A stretch of 64,000 nt of DNA. Origin: Cylicocyclus nassatus (taxonomy: Eukaryota; Nematoda; Chromadorea; Rhabditida; Strongylidae). The translations under genes were made by a program, and so were the position numbers. Below the pieces are notes generated by a model. That model was not told the origin of the DNA and made no database searches. It was given only the letters and a program-made list of their open reading frames with translations. Of the stretch, positions 1 through 10,300 are shown one piece after another; position 1 is the stretch's first letter, and the number at the start of each line of letters is the position of its first letter. The stretch is from assembly GCA_958299035.1 (NCBI GenBank), contig CATQJL010000223.1, positions 5,879,753 through 5,943,752 on the forward strand. Reading direction: 5' to 3'.

Positions 1-1923
1 GCTAAATAGATTTTTATGTCATCTGCAAAAACTTGCACTTTCATGTTTGGGTGAGTTTTCAAAATATCTGGTAGCTCTGCAGTGTACGCCAGAAAAAGGA
101 GGGGTGACAGTACGCCTCCTTGTGGTACCCCACTATCACATGCCAATCTTCTAGAGAACGCATTTCCCACGCATACTGTCATGCCTCTACCTTGTAGGTA
201 TGATGTGAACCAGGAGAGTAATTGTGGGCAGATTCCATAATTTTCAAGCTTCAAAAGTAACTTAGAGTGAATTAACCCTGTCGAACGCTTTAGAGAGGTC
301 GAAAAATACTATATCCACCGATTTTCCATGATTTAAGGCACTAATCCAATCAAAAACTGCATCGCAAAGTAAAGCAGTGGTAGATCCTGATGGAACGAAA
401 CCATGTTGAGCGGATGGGATAATATTGTTTTGTCAAGAAATTCAAACAGCTTCTCTTTGATAACCTTCTCAAGGATTTTGCCAGACGGTGGTGTAATACT
501 GATAGGACGAAAGTTGGAGACAACACTGACCTGTTCGCGCTTTGGTATGGCTGTTACTAATGCTTCCTTCCAGATTCTAGGCACTTGCCCCAGTTGTAAG
601 GAAGCGTTGTAAATGAGTGACAAAGGAAAAGCGAGAGCACCAGCGCATTTTCGGTATAATATCTGCGGTATGCCGTCATATGTAGCAGTGGTTGTTGCTT
701 TGAGTTTTTTCAAAAATTCATGAACTTTCCTAGGCTCAATAAAAATTTCTGCGCAGTGTGTTGTGTTTGAAGTAGTGCTTTGTGATGTTCGAACAACGCT
801 AACCTCACTATCATTCATGAAGAAGCTACTGAAAAAATTTGCTAAGGCGTTCGCTTTTTCTCTGTCACTTAGTAACGCGTTGCCATGTTCGTCAGTTAAG
901 CACGTAAGTTTTTGTTGTCCCTTGACTTTGCATCCAAAATATCTGAACAATTCTCTGGAATTTTGCTCGGATAGTCGTCGTTCACGATTGGCTAAGTATT
1001 TCTTGATGTGATGAGTAATGTCCTTGCAAATTTTTTTATGAAGTTGATTTCTAAGAGGATCCGAAAACTGGAGATAAAGTCGGCCTTTTTGCTCAATTAG
1101 GTTGCGGATATGTACAGAATAAGTTTTGAGTGGGACAGGTTCAAAACGAAATGGCACTTTGCCAGGAAGGATCTGATAAATATTATCTACAAAAACGGTG
1201 GTATAAATCATCGGTAGATTCAAACTGTTCAAAAACACTGTACCAATCAACGTTTAGGAGAGCATTACTAATCGCGGAGAAATCAGCTTTACGGTAGTCA
1301 GGGTACGGTAAAAATCTATTTTTTGCAAAGTCAAAACTAGCTTCGAAACTTATCACGTTATGATCAGAAGATCCGAAAGGAGGTAGGGATTTTACGTTAC
1401 GAACAATGTTGCCGCACGAAAATATCAAGTCAATTACTGATTTACCCCTGGTTGGTACAGTAACATTTTGGTGAAGTGCACAATCTTTGATAGAATTCAG
1501 AAGGGCATTGGATTGGATAGTAGAGGTTACAGAATCAACATTGAAATCTACTAACAGGATAGTCGAAAATGGGCAAGAGCATAGATCATGTATAACGTCA
1601 GCCAATTTTTTGTCGTCATTTGAGGTTGAAGAAGGTGGGCGGTAAAGAAGAACGAGCCGGAGTGAAGAGAGAGAAGAGCTGGACCAGATATTCAAGCAGA
1701 GAATATCCCATATGTGCCTACTCGTAACCTGCACTCTTTCTACTGCTAGATCGTCTCTGACCAGGCAACAAACACCCCCTCCTCTACGAGAAATGCGATC
1801 GGAACGATAGATACTATAAGGAAAATCGGAAAGTATTTCAGGATCACAAATTTTGTCGGACAACCAGGTTTCGTTTCTCCAGTTATGCATAAAATGTTGG
1901 GGAGTGTAGAGTAACAAAAGCAT
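1..1923 (-). pseudogene. CR1-type LINE ORF2 (endonuclease + reverse transcriptase), decayed and cut by the window edge
   Basis: Reading from 1923 downward, the first part (to about 1183) is an apurinic-type endonuclease domain: RRGGGVCCLV, LLVDFNVD and a late SSDHNVISF carrying the SDH motif. The frame then breaks and continues at 1250-333 with the linker and the start of the reverse transcriptase (YDGIPQILY, FRPISITPP). Further frame breaks near 390 and 250 lead to FFDLSKAFDRV, then GVPQGGVLSPLLFLAY and finally QVFADDIKIYLA, the FADD catalytic box, at the window edge. Domain order and motifs fit the Jockey/CR1 group. At least three frameshifts make this a dead copy. Its 3' end lies outside the window. 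ORF1 lies about 75 bp upstream on the same strand. Confidence 0.88.
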
Positions 1924-1998
1924 GCAAAAGAAAAATTTTGTTTTTTAAACTACGCGCGTTGAAGAGAAAACAAGAGAGAGCGGAGGGTGCAGGCCGGC

Positions 1999-2682
1999 TT
2001 ACGCGTTTCCCTGCATGTGTCTAGGGAGCTCAGAAGCCCGGCGGAGCTCCCCTCTATACACTACCCACTCCTTCTTGGCTTTCCCCCTGTTCCTTTCCCT
2101 GGCCTCCTGCCTGAGTTCGAACTCTTGGGCCCGCTCGGCGGCGAACATGCTCCTGCGGATGAAGATGTGGCGTAGACCAGGTAAACTCCGCAATTGGTGC
2201 GAACTAGATAGGGCCTGGGCCCAAAAGGAGCGCGCTGGAAACACCACTTTAACAAGCCGTGGCCTGCTTCCGTCTCCCCTCCCCATACGGTATATTTCCG
2301 TGGGCCAGCAGTCTACTCCTAAAGCGTCCAGCACCTTAGCCACCCCGGACTCTAGTTCCACCTTACGTTCAAGCAGAGTTTTACCTGGCTCCGATTCTTC
2401 CAGTCCTGCTAGAACAATGCTGCGGCTGCGCTTCTCAGCCTCAATATCCTCAGGCAACTTGGCTTTGAGAGCAATGAGCATCCTTTCAATGCAAGGATCC
2501 GTATTCCTTTCCATTATTGAATTGATCAGATCACTTGCAGATAGAGAGCTGAAATCTTCCCCGTTATCCTCGTTGGAGATATTCTCTGCTGGAATCATTT
2601 GTGTGGCAGAAGAAGAAGATTTTTTCTTATTGATACGTGAAGGCAACTGTTGGGAATTTGACTTAGTAGATCTTGCAGGCAT
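1999..2682 (-). CDS. CR1-type LINE ORF1 protein
   Basis: An uninterrupted 227-residue frame starting at a real ATG (2680-2682). It lies immediately upstream of the endonuclease/RT frame on the same strand, which is where ORF1 sits in a two-ORF non-LTR retrotransposon. The N-terminus is basic and Ser-rich. A charged middle segment (EDIEAEKRSRSIVLAGLEES) and a C-terminal part with YRMGRG and RPRLVKVVF resemble the RNA-binding/coiled-coil ORF1 proteins of nematode CR1 elements, which coat element RNA. The C-terminus is rich in Arg/Glu. The neighbouring ORF2 is broken, so this frame is probably an inert remnant that happens to remain open. The family call rests on context more than on the ORF1 sequence. 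Confidence 0.7.
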   Translation of the reverse strand: MPARSTKSNSQQLPSRINKKKSSSSATQMIPAENISNEDNGEDFSSLSASDLINSIMERNTDPCIERMLIALKAKLPEDIEAEKRSRSIVLAGLEESEPGKTLLERKVELESGVAKVLDALGVDCWPTEIYRMGRGDGSRPRLVKVVFPARSFWAQALSSSHQLRSLPGLRHIFIRRSMFAAERAQEFELRQEARERNRGKAKKEWVVYRGELRRASELPRHMQGNA

Positions 2683-2740
2683 AATCCAATTTTATCGATT
2701 GATTCTGGCGGCAAGAAAAAAAAGAGGGAGGGAAAGATAA

Positions 2741-3535
2741 CAAAAAGTAAGAGGATGACAATAGATTTAAAGAGATATTTCCAGTCGTAAAAGTTTCAGA
2801 CAGGTACTAAATAGATATTTGAGCAGAAATGATTGTAGAAGGAGGTATGAGAATGGTAATTTTGAAAGAGAGAGAAAGAGAAATGATGACAACAGCCGCC
2901 CGGGATGACGACCTCAGAGAGTTTTGAAGCATATGAAGCACTTCTACATCAAAGACAAGCAGTTGTAGATGAAAACACCGCAAGAGATAAAGCGGAGAGC
3001 AGATCAGCAAAGGTAGTGTCAACAAGCACAAATATATATATCGATGACCACGGCTAAGCCTGTACATTGCCCAGTCCTAAATATCACGGAAGACGAAATC
3101 CGCATCGCCTTAGAAGCAGTGTCCAGGCAAAAACTCGATATTAAGAAAATCCACTTACCAGGGGTTATAGCAACGCTGAACCAGAAAATCCACATTGGAA
3201 GGCGCGAAAATGGCGAGAACATACGATTTCCAAAGTCGCAAATTTGAAATTCGATGGTCCCCACCAAAGCAGAGACACAGAGTAGCTGCGGACCCTACAT
3301 TTTAACTGTGGCGGCACGCGTACTCCGCCGCCTAGCAGGAATTCGGACAGCTCGAAGGGCCCCGCCCTAAGGCGTAAGTTTCCCCACTTTCCGGTCGTTT
3401 TTCTTGCTTTAGGTCGAGTGTTATGACGTCGCACTTGCGCGATGTTGTCCGAAGGGGGGCACTCTCGCATGGCACTGAAATCCCGAAATCCCCTCTTGCC
3501 CGGACACTGCCTTCAAAGAAGACGAAGAACTGCAA
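2741..3535. other. No gene recognised
   Basis: AT-rich sequence and then a moderately GC-rich block (about 3240-3480) with no convincing splice-linked reading frame. The few open frames are short and lack family motifs. It may be old repeat sequence. Confidence 0.5.
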
Positions 3536-3960
3536 CTAAATTTTTTTATGTTAAAAACTCGAAAATCTACAAAAATCACTAGGACACCCTTCACCCGCCA
3601 TTTTTTCTAACGGACCCCAGACAAAGTATATATTTTCTGAAAGCGGAGGACGAGGCGCTTCTAATGGTGACCATCTCGGCATACAAGATGTTCATCTACA
3701 GAAGTTATAAAATTTTTTTAATGTTAAAAACTCGAAAATCTACAAAAATCACTAGGACACCCTTCACCCAGGCACTTTTTTCAACGGACCCCAAACATAT
3801 TATATATTTTCGGAGGATGAGACGGTTCCAATGGTGACCATCAAGGCGTACAAGATGTTCAACTACAGAAGTTATGAATTTTTATGTTAAGAACTCGAAA
3901 ATCTCCAGAAATCATTACTCACACCCGTCACCGAGCCCTTTTTTCAACAGACTCCTCCTT
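3536..3960. repeat. Degenerate tandem repeat, three units of about 165-175 bp
   Basis: The phrase AAAAACTCGAAAATCTAC followed by AAAATCACTAGGACACCCTT recurs at about 3550 and 3725. A weaker third copy (AAGAACTCGAAAATCTCC) is at about 3888. Each unit also carries ACAAGATGTTCA.CTACAGAAGTTAT. Unit lengths differ slightly and the third copy is truncated. Confidence 0.75.
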
Positions 3961-4612
3961 TCCTATACATAAACAATTCACGTACAAATATCTTCTTTGC
4001 TCAACCTTACCTCACTGTTGATTATTTTTCTCGGACTCCGTTTTCACTTGCGGTCGTCAACCGCGAGTGTCTAAGTTAAGAACGGACCGCGGGGGGGGGG
4101 GGGGGGTCCCTTACGTGGGTTATAAAAATGTGCAAGTGAATTGCTCAAACTCATAAATTCTTCGAATATTTTTTGAAAATCTTTAGGAATTCATATTAGC
4201 CTTGTAAAAAGAATTTCCCCCCCCCCCCCGTTTTCTGAAATTTTGGGTTATTACGCAAAATTTGCGAAGCATTCCAAAAAGCTTTCGGCGTTAGCCATAT
4301 ACTTTACTCGAAAAAAATTTTCGTTGCACCTTCCCTCCCAAAGGGAAAATCCTGAGACTGCCACTGGCTAAGATGGACGTCAGGAGCCACCATATACGAC
4401 CGCATCACCAACGACACCATTCGAGAAGATGAAAGCGCCCTGATCGTAAAGAAGACAAAAGAAATGACTTTGATGGGAGGGCGATGTAAGAAGAGTAGAG
4501 GATCACGTCGCTAGATTCACAGTGTCCGCAGAAGTACTAAGAGGAAGACGAAAGCTAAAATGCATAGACAAAGTCAAAGCATTTCTGATAGTTATAGAAG
4601 AAGTTCAAGTTG
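3961..4612. other. Intergenic; homopolymer tracts and a dispersed-repeat end
   Basis: Contains a long G run near 4090 and a C run near 4220, possible assembly weak points. The stretch around 4320-4370 (GCACC..CCTCCCAAAGGGAAAATCCTGA...CTGCCACTGGC) resembles 41,850-41,905, so it is probably the end of a dispersed repeat. No gene seen. Confidence 0.45.
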
Positions 4613-4617
4613 AAGTA

Positions 4618-4875
4618 TGTGTCGGTGGTTCTTAGGCTTTAGTAGCCTTAGGCGAAATAGCGCCCCTTGATGTGTGTTATACAGAACACATTAGCTATAG
4701 AGCTTTATGAACAGTCGACTAGCACTCGTAGGTGCCGTGGTAGAATGCTAACGATAATAGGCGTGGTAGAGTAACATAACAAACTATCACAGCAGGTCAT
4801 GCTTATGGCATGACCTGTGAGGTACTTTGGTAACAGGAGAGATACGGTTGTTAGGAAGTGCCGACAGTCGGCACA
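4618..4875 (-). repeat. 3' LTR (258 bp)
   Basis: Direct repeat of 6027-6284, running TG...CA. It contains a perfect 10-bp stem, 5-nt loop hairpin (CAGGTCATGC / GCATGACCTG) at 4793-4817. The C-terminal end of the gag-like frame runs into this LTR and stops at 4787. Confidence 0.92.
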
Positions 4876-5995
4876 CTCCGGCCAGCGGGGGGAGAGCAAC
4901 GAAATGAATTAGAAGTACAACATATATCTGTGCGATAGAAAGGGGGTCGGTTGTACCGGCACACTCCGCCCGGCAAGAGGAATGGACAAATGGATTGAAA
5001 AGTGATAGCAGAATTAGTAATGCAACAACATTTATCCATGAAGCGGTGCCTTTGTCTGGGTCTCGTAATGGTCGTCGTTGCACCGGAACGCGAGTGAACA
5101 CAGGAATCCTTCTTGTGTAGCGGCTGCCAAAAAGTGAAGTAGATATATCTAAACTATAGTGCAGGCCAATGGAAAGTGCTATCAAACTGATCTTCACTGG
5201 CACTGGTACTAGATGAAGTTCATAAATTCCTCTCTTCTTATTGTTCTTATATGATCGTAACTTCTGAAGTTGGCGTTCTTCACTGATATTATTGCATGCC
5301 TTTGCCAGAGGCGATCCTGGTAGTGTGACCTGTGCAAAGGTCAGGCTCTCATCTGCAATAGCTGGTAGTACATCAGTGCCTTCAGCCTCGAACTCGCGAT
5401 ATCCATCATTTTCACAAATCTTCTCGTCATTGTTATGTTCGTCTGGCTTATCGTTTGCAGTGTGACTTGCTATTTCTTCAGCGTATGGAAATCCGGCATG
5501 CAGTATGTGTCTGTGTAGAACCTTCCTAATGCTACTTTGATTTGTTGCAAATCTTCTTCTACTTCCTATTGCGGCCAGTTCTATCTCAATATCTGTAGCG
5601 AGCATTTCTAGCTCAAACGTAAACATCTGAGCATTGCCGGCTATTTGAAAAAATCTTATCTGTTCTTGGAGCGCGTCCATTTCCTTTGCCATGGCTTGTC
5701 TCATCATTTCGGAGCTTTCCTTGTAGTGCTTCCTCATGACGTCAATTTTCGATTCCAGCTGGTTTTTGCCGGTTTTGATTTCCATGATGCATATTGGTAG
5801 TAGGTCCAGATGGTGTAGGCAGAACTCCTGTCGTTCTTGTTCGTCATCTGGAAGAGTAATTTTCTCACCATAGTGCTGGTATTTCTGCAGTATGTCCGCG
5901 AGATTCTTAGTGTACGTCTTCAGGTCCTTTATGATGAGATGAAGAGTCGCATCACTTTCTTGTGGCTTCCGCTGTCCTCCTTGGAAGCGAGGCAT
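4787..5995 (-). CDS. gag-like ORF of the LTR element
   Basis: A 402-residue frame from the first ATG after the primer site (5993-5995, MPRFQGG). The frame is also open upstream through the PBS, but without an ATG. The first 200 residues are charged and helical, with coiled-coil character (LQEQIRFFQIAGNAQMF, LEMLATDIEIELAAIG), as in gag capsid-region proteins. No CCHC knuckle is visible. The C-terminal third is hydrophobic and Cys-containing (WINVVALLILLSLF). It looks like a fusion left by deletion of the pol region, and it runs into the 3' LTR before stopping. I cannot assign it to a named gag family. The function as a structural protein is inferred from position only. Confidence 0.55.
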   Translation of the reverse strand: MPRFQGGQRKPQESDATLHLIIKDLKTYTKNLADILQKYQHYGEKITLPDDEQERQEFCLHHLDLLPICIMEIKTGKNQLESKIDVMRKHYKESSEMMRQAMAKEMDALQEQIRFFQIAGNAQMFTFELEMLATDIEIELAAIGSRRRFATNQSSIRKVLHRHILHAGFPYAEEIASHTANDKPDEHNNDEKICENDGYREFEAEGTDVLPAIADESLTFAQVTLPGSPLAKACNNISEERQLQKLRSYKNNKKRGIYELHLVPVPVKISLIALSIGLHYSLDISTSLFGSRYTRRIPVFTRVPVQRRPLRDPDKGTASWINVVALLILLSLFNPFVHSSCRAECAGTTDPLSIAQIYVVLLIHFVALPPLAGVCRLSALPNNRISPVTKVPHRSCHKHDLL

Positions 5996-6011
5996 GATCT
6001 CGGTCGTGTTT

Positions 6012-6024
6012 GGCCGATGCACCA
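6012..6024 (-). promoter_or_regulatory. tRNA-Gly primer binding site
   Basis: The plus strand reads GGCCGATGCACCA, which equals the 3' end of eukaryotic tRNA-Gly(GCC) plus CCA as I recall it. It is separated from the LTR edge by two bases (6025-6026), the usual PBS spacing. The complementary minus strand would prime first-strand synthesis, which fixes the element's orientation. Confidence 0.78.
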
Positions 6025-6026
6025 AA

Positions 6027-6284
6027 TGTGTCGGTGGTTCTTAGGCTTTAGTAGCCTTAGGCGAAATAGCGCCCCTTGATGTGTGTTATACAGAACACAT
6101 TAGCTATAGAGCTTTATGAACAGTCGACTAGCACTCGTAGGTGCCGTGGTAGAATGCTAACGATAATAGGCGTGGTAGAGTAACATAACAAACTATCACA
6201 GCAGGTCATGCTTATGGCATGACCTGTGAGGTACTTTGGTAACAGGAGAGATACGGTTGTTAGGAAGTGCCGACAGTCGGCACA
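6027..6284 (-). repeat. 5' LTR (258 bp)
   Basis: Second copy of the LTR, followed directly by the right-hand AAGTA target duplication. The hairpin seen in the other LTR recurs at 6202-6226. Confidence 0.92.
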
Positions 6285-6334
6285 AAGTATGGAGAGGCTG
6301 ACAGCAGTAGCAGACCCCGTCTGAGGAAGCAGTG

Positions 6335-6691
6335 TTAAAGGCAGCGTCCAGGGAAGTCTGGACACATGGGGATCTCACGTGGATAGTAATTTTGGGGCCC
6401 TAACTAAGCCACTGTCAAACCGGCAGCTCAAGTAGTGCTCTAACGACTGAGATATTCCTTTCAAAACTGGACCCCGCGATAGTATTCCGCATGTCATGGC
6501 GCAAAAGCGTGGATCCTGGCGCGAAACTGCCATGAATCCATGCGAATACGATCGCGGGGTCCACTTTCGAGGGAAATATCTCAGCCGTTAGAGCACTACC
6601 TGCGCTACCGCTTGGGCAGTGACTTAGTTAGGGCCCCTACTTTCCACGTAAAATCCCCATAGGTTCAGATCTGCCTGGACGCTGCCTTTAA
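6335..6691. mobile_element. Palindromic (foldback) MITE, AAAGGCAGCGTCC family, 357 bp
   Basis: Begins TTAAAGGCAGCGTCC and ends GGACGCTGCCTTTAA. The left arm (GGGGATCTCACGTGGA, GGGGCCCTAACTAAG, CTCTAACGACTGAGATATTC, GACCCCGCGAT) is mirrored base by base in the right arm out to the ends. A short non-palindromic centre lies near 6490-6530. There is no coding capacity. The same ends occur at 39,399-39,850 and in fragments at about 30,266 and 41,069. The duplication at the ends is TA or TTAA and cannot be fixed by eye. Confidence 0.85.
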
Positions 6692-7397
6692 GGATCAAAA
6701 GAACGCCGATCAGTTGAGTTGTGGCTTTGTTGAAATTATGGCAGCCGAGGGCAGTATCGGGCAAGTTTGAGCGTGAGGGAGTAGCATGCAAAAGTGAGCG
6801 CCCTCTAACGCACAATCGCACAAGTGCGAGCCCATAATGTAATATGAGCGAGCATTATGGTCGGGAACTTGGGTAAACTACGCCCTAATGGCAAAGTAGG
6901 ACTAGCTTGTGGCTATCTCTCTTGCGGCAAAGCACATATTGGGGTGGGGGACCTGTCGCCAGAAAGGAGGGGGGAGGGGGGGGGGGGGGGGGGAAACGAA
7001 AACCATCAGTTTAGGCCGCCTCCACCCTGAACTATCCTGCAACGACATGCAACAACATTGCAAAAGGACCAGTTGGCCGCAAAAGGCGGCTCGAACTGGC
7101 GGCATTCGTTCCCGTAACTCACCGAAGAGGGGTGATCTCACGCGGAAATCGACAAACCGCACTGCTTCACACATCGCAGGCACACAGATATATTAGGCCC
7201 GCGCGGGGTGAGCCTATCGGCGACATGTAGTCCGCTACCCGATGTCGTCACAGTAGAGATCTTAGGGTCCTGGCGACTCCGTGCCTTGGCCTTAGCGCGA
7301 ATTGCTTTATTTGTCCGATATAAATCATAGGACTTTCAGGAAGCCTATTCTCGCCTTCTCGCGCTCTCTAGATAGATTTTCGGCTCCAGTGTAGCGG
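6692..7397. other. Intergenic, with a poly-G tract
   Basis: No gene recognised. Holds a G-rich run (about 6966-6994) and moderately GC-rich sequence. The stretch 7300-7380 just upstream of the next gene weakly resembles the interior of the AAAGGCAGCGTCC repeat family (CGCGCTCTCTAG). Confidence 0.45.
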
Positions 7398-10300
7398 ATG
7401 ACCACAGATAAGCACAACAACTACAACTTGTGTTCTTATCTGACTGCTTCTAATGACAGCAGCCGGACAAGATCTCCAGTGAACACTGGGTCTGTTGTAA
7501 TTGAAATCGATGGCACGACCAAGACGAGTCCGCGTCGTAATCTGGAGCGCTCTTCTCGTTTCCCTACGCTAGCTCCTCAAACGCCGCAAATCAACTCTAC
7601 TCCGCTCAAAGGCAGCGTTCCTGCAAAATAGAAAAAGAAGAGGGCTTTGCCGTAGCAGTATCGCAGCCCATACCGCAGCGGTCCTGAAGCTCGGAGCAAA
7701 AAAGAGTTTACGAACGGAATTCGCTCCGAAAAAAGCGATGAGACACCCACTTTCAGCGCGATGCCGCACAAGCGATTTGAAACTGCACACCGGTGCGCGC
7801 TACCACACAAGGTGACCGAAGTGTAGGGTCCCGCAACGACTCTACGCCTTCGACCGATGACCTCTGCTCCACACGTCCAAATTCAAAATTGTGTGGAAAA
7901 AGCTCGCCTTCGACGCTTTTGCTTACTCCAAACACGGGTGAGGCGATTGACCCAGGTGAACGGAAATTCTTCAAGTCGACTTTGTTGGTATGTACTTCAA
8001 TTACAGCCCTCTCAAAACTCTGGGTGATGGCGCAATCTTGCCAGGCGTACAGTAATGCGCGCCAAAGACAACGGTTCAAGGTATGTGTTCAGTTTACTGT
8101 CTCTTTTTCTCGTATCTCTGGTTTTTCTCCCTAACCTCATGTTGTTATTAGAAGTCAGCGGGGAGCTTCTTCAGAACTACTTTGTGCTCAGCAGTGAGGG
8201 GAATACTCTTGTCCCGGGAACTAGCTGCACAAACAGTTGCATGCTCCTTCTTACAAAGGAAGGATGGTTAGTCAAGTGGCAACTTGAGAAGGGATATGTG
8301 CCATTATGGAGTATGTAAAACCTGCTTCCAAATCTATCTTTCTTATCTGCGGAGCATCACTGGACGAGGAGTTATGAGCTTTTAGTGGAGCAAGAAATTA
8401 AATGTGGAAAGGTAGAAATAGTCGTGGTCTTTTCCCTACTTAGATGGAGCAGTGAGAAATCAGAGCACTTTACCACCTACCTAAATACCTTTGAATAAGA
8501 TACGGCCATACTTCGCTGCCTCATTCGAACGGTGGGAAGATAATTTCAGTTACTGATTTTATCCCAAAAATTCACCGAATTTTTTGCTCCAATAAACAAC
8601 CATAACTCATCACCCATGAATGCTCCACAGATGCGGAAAACAGATTTGATATCAGCGTTTTATGCCCTCCAAGATGGTATACATCCCATCTTCAAAGCAT
8701 TTCGACCAACCATCTTCTCCTTGTTAGTTGGATGAATGTTCGAAACACACTTATAATGTTTGCCAATGTTGGAAACATGGAGAAAGCTACCCATCGCAAT
8801 CTGCATTCCCATGGATTTCGATATTTGATAAATTCCTCAGAATGCCTCGAAAGGACTTAAGACTTATATAGCATCATCTTCCCTCTTCTCATTTGGAGTG
8901 AGCCCGACTGAGCGGCTCGAAACCTTCGCGGACGCCTCGCCCGGACCCTGCGCCGCGTTCGCGAACGTGTCTTCTGATCATCTTTCCACGCCTGACGTGG
9001 TAATGGCTCAGAGGCAGGCTCGCTAGTTAGGAGTGGGAAAATGATCTGAAAAAATGAATGAATGATAAAAAATCTTGGCAAGCTCAAGAGAGGCAGTCGC
9101 GCGGTACTCAAGCTGCTTGAGCCGGGGTCACTTCAGATCAAGGGTAGACCTTGGGGTTAGCTTGCTATCTCAGTCGCACGCAATCAGGCAGTGTCATATG
9201 TCATAAATCACAAATCATCTTCAGTTGTCGAGACATGTATCTGTCAGATGTCGTGACAGTCGCAGCGTGGGTGGTAAACTCAATTAGCCGTGCCCGGGTG
9301 ACACATTTTTAATAAAAATCCATGAAGTTGGCTTCTACAGGATGACTCCCGTAACCTTACCGTATAACGCCAAAAAGTGAAAGAAATTGTTTTTTAATAA
9401 TCAGCGCCTTCGATTACCACTTTGGAAAAGTTCTTGGGGGTATGGTTTGAACTTTTTCCATAAAAACTACTCGGACAATTTGACCCACGGGTGAGTCGTA
9501 AGTTTGACAAAGCGAAAAGAGGTCCGAAACGGCAGTAATCAAAAAATGTCCTGAATGTCCTTGTCCTGAATGAATGTCCTTGTCGTGAATGTGTTAATGT
9601 ACAGTCTGAGATGCTATCTTCTAAGTGTGTTTTCGCAGGGTTCTAAAAATGGCGTTGCAAATACCTCCATCTTGCCAGAAGAGTCGATTTCTCAAGCTCC
9701 GCTTCCGAAGTCTCCAGCAAGGGAACACAAATCCGAGTTGCGGAATGGGGTCCCTTCATCTCCTCTCAGCCGATCATCCCAATTGAACAGCGTCACGTCA
9801 GGCATGTATGAATCCTCACAAAGAGTTTTACAGCTGACTGTCGCTTTTTAGATAGCATCACTTCCAAATATTCCTCTGTTACGTTTGGACGCGCCAGAGG
9901 CATTCGCAAACCACGGTTGTCAAGTTCACAAGCGGCGAATGACAGTCTCACGTTGCCTCAGCTCAATAAAGATCTAGCGGAAGCTCTCGCAGCGTTGAAA
10001 GCAAGGAGCGATGTTTCGGTAAAAATTGTCTATAGGGAGTACATCACACGCAAAGACTGGACGCCGGTGCGTCTGTAGTGGCGATTTGTCTCTGCGTGCG
10101 ATGAATTCCTTGCACCTTAGCGTTCACTGTTGTTATAGGCAAAATCTACTGGAAGCATCGCGAAACCTCACATGTCCGGTCCAGTGACCTTAGAAAGTCT
10201 TCCAGTCAGCTCTACAGTGCAAGATGGTATAGTCTAACAATAACTATTGAGTGAACTCAATCGCTCTTTGAGGAAGTGCCTCAGCGTCCTCACGTATCGT

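Larger units (their letters stand above)
4613..6289 (-). mobile_element. Non-autonomous BEL/Pao-like LTR retrotransposon, complete, with 5-bp target duplication
   Basis: Two direct repeats of exactly 258 bp (4618-4875 and 6027-6284), both beginning TGTGTCGG and ending GTCGGCACA, enclose about 1.15 kb. The 5-bp target duplication AAGTA lies at 4613-4617 and 6285-6289. The gag-like frame and the primer site both place the 5' LTR at the right, so the element reads on the minus strand. No protease, reverse transcriptase, RNase H or integrase is present, so it must depend on a relative for movement. The tRNA-Gly primer site supports BEL/Pao, although other LTR groups can also use this primer. The LTRs look nearly identical, which suggests recent insertion. 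No convincing polypurine tract is visible next to the 3' LTR. Confidence 0.9.

Noticed and set aside
8857..9111. Basic Arg-rich minus-strand frame
   Set aside because: Composition bias from a GC-rich patch inside a plus-strand intron; no motif.
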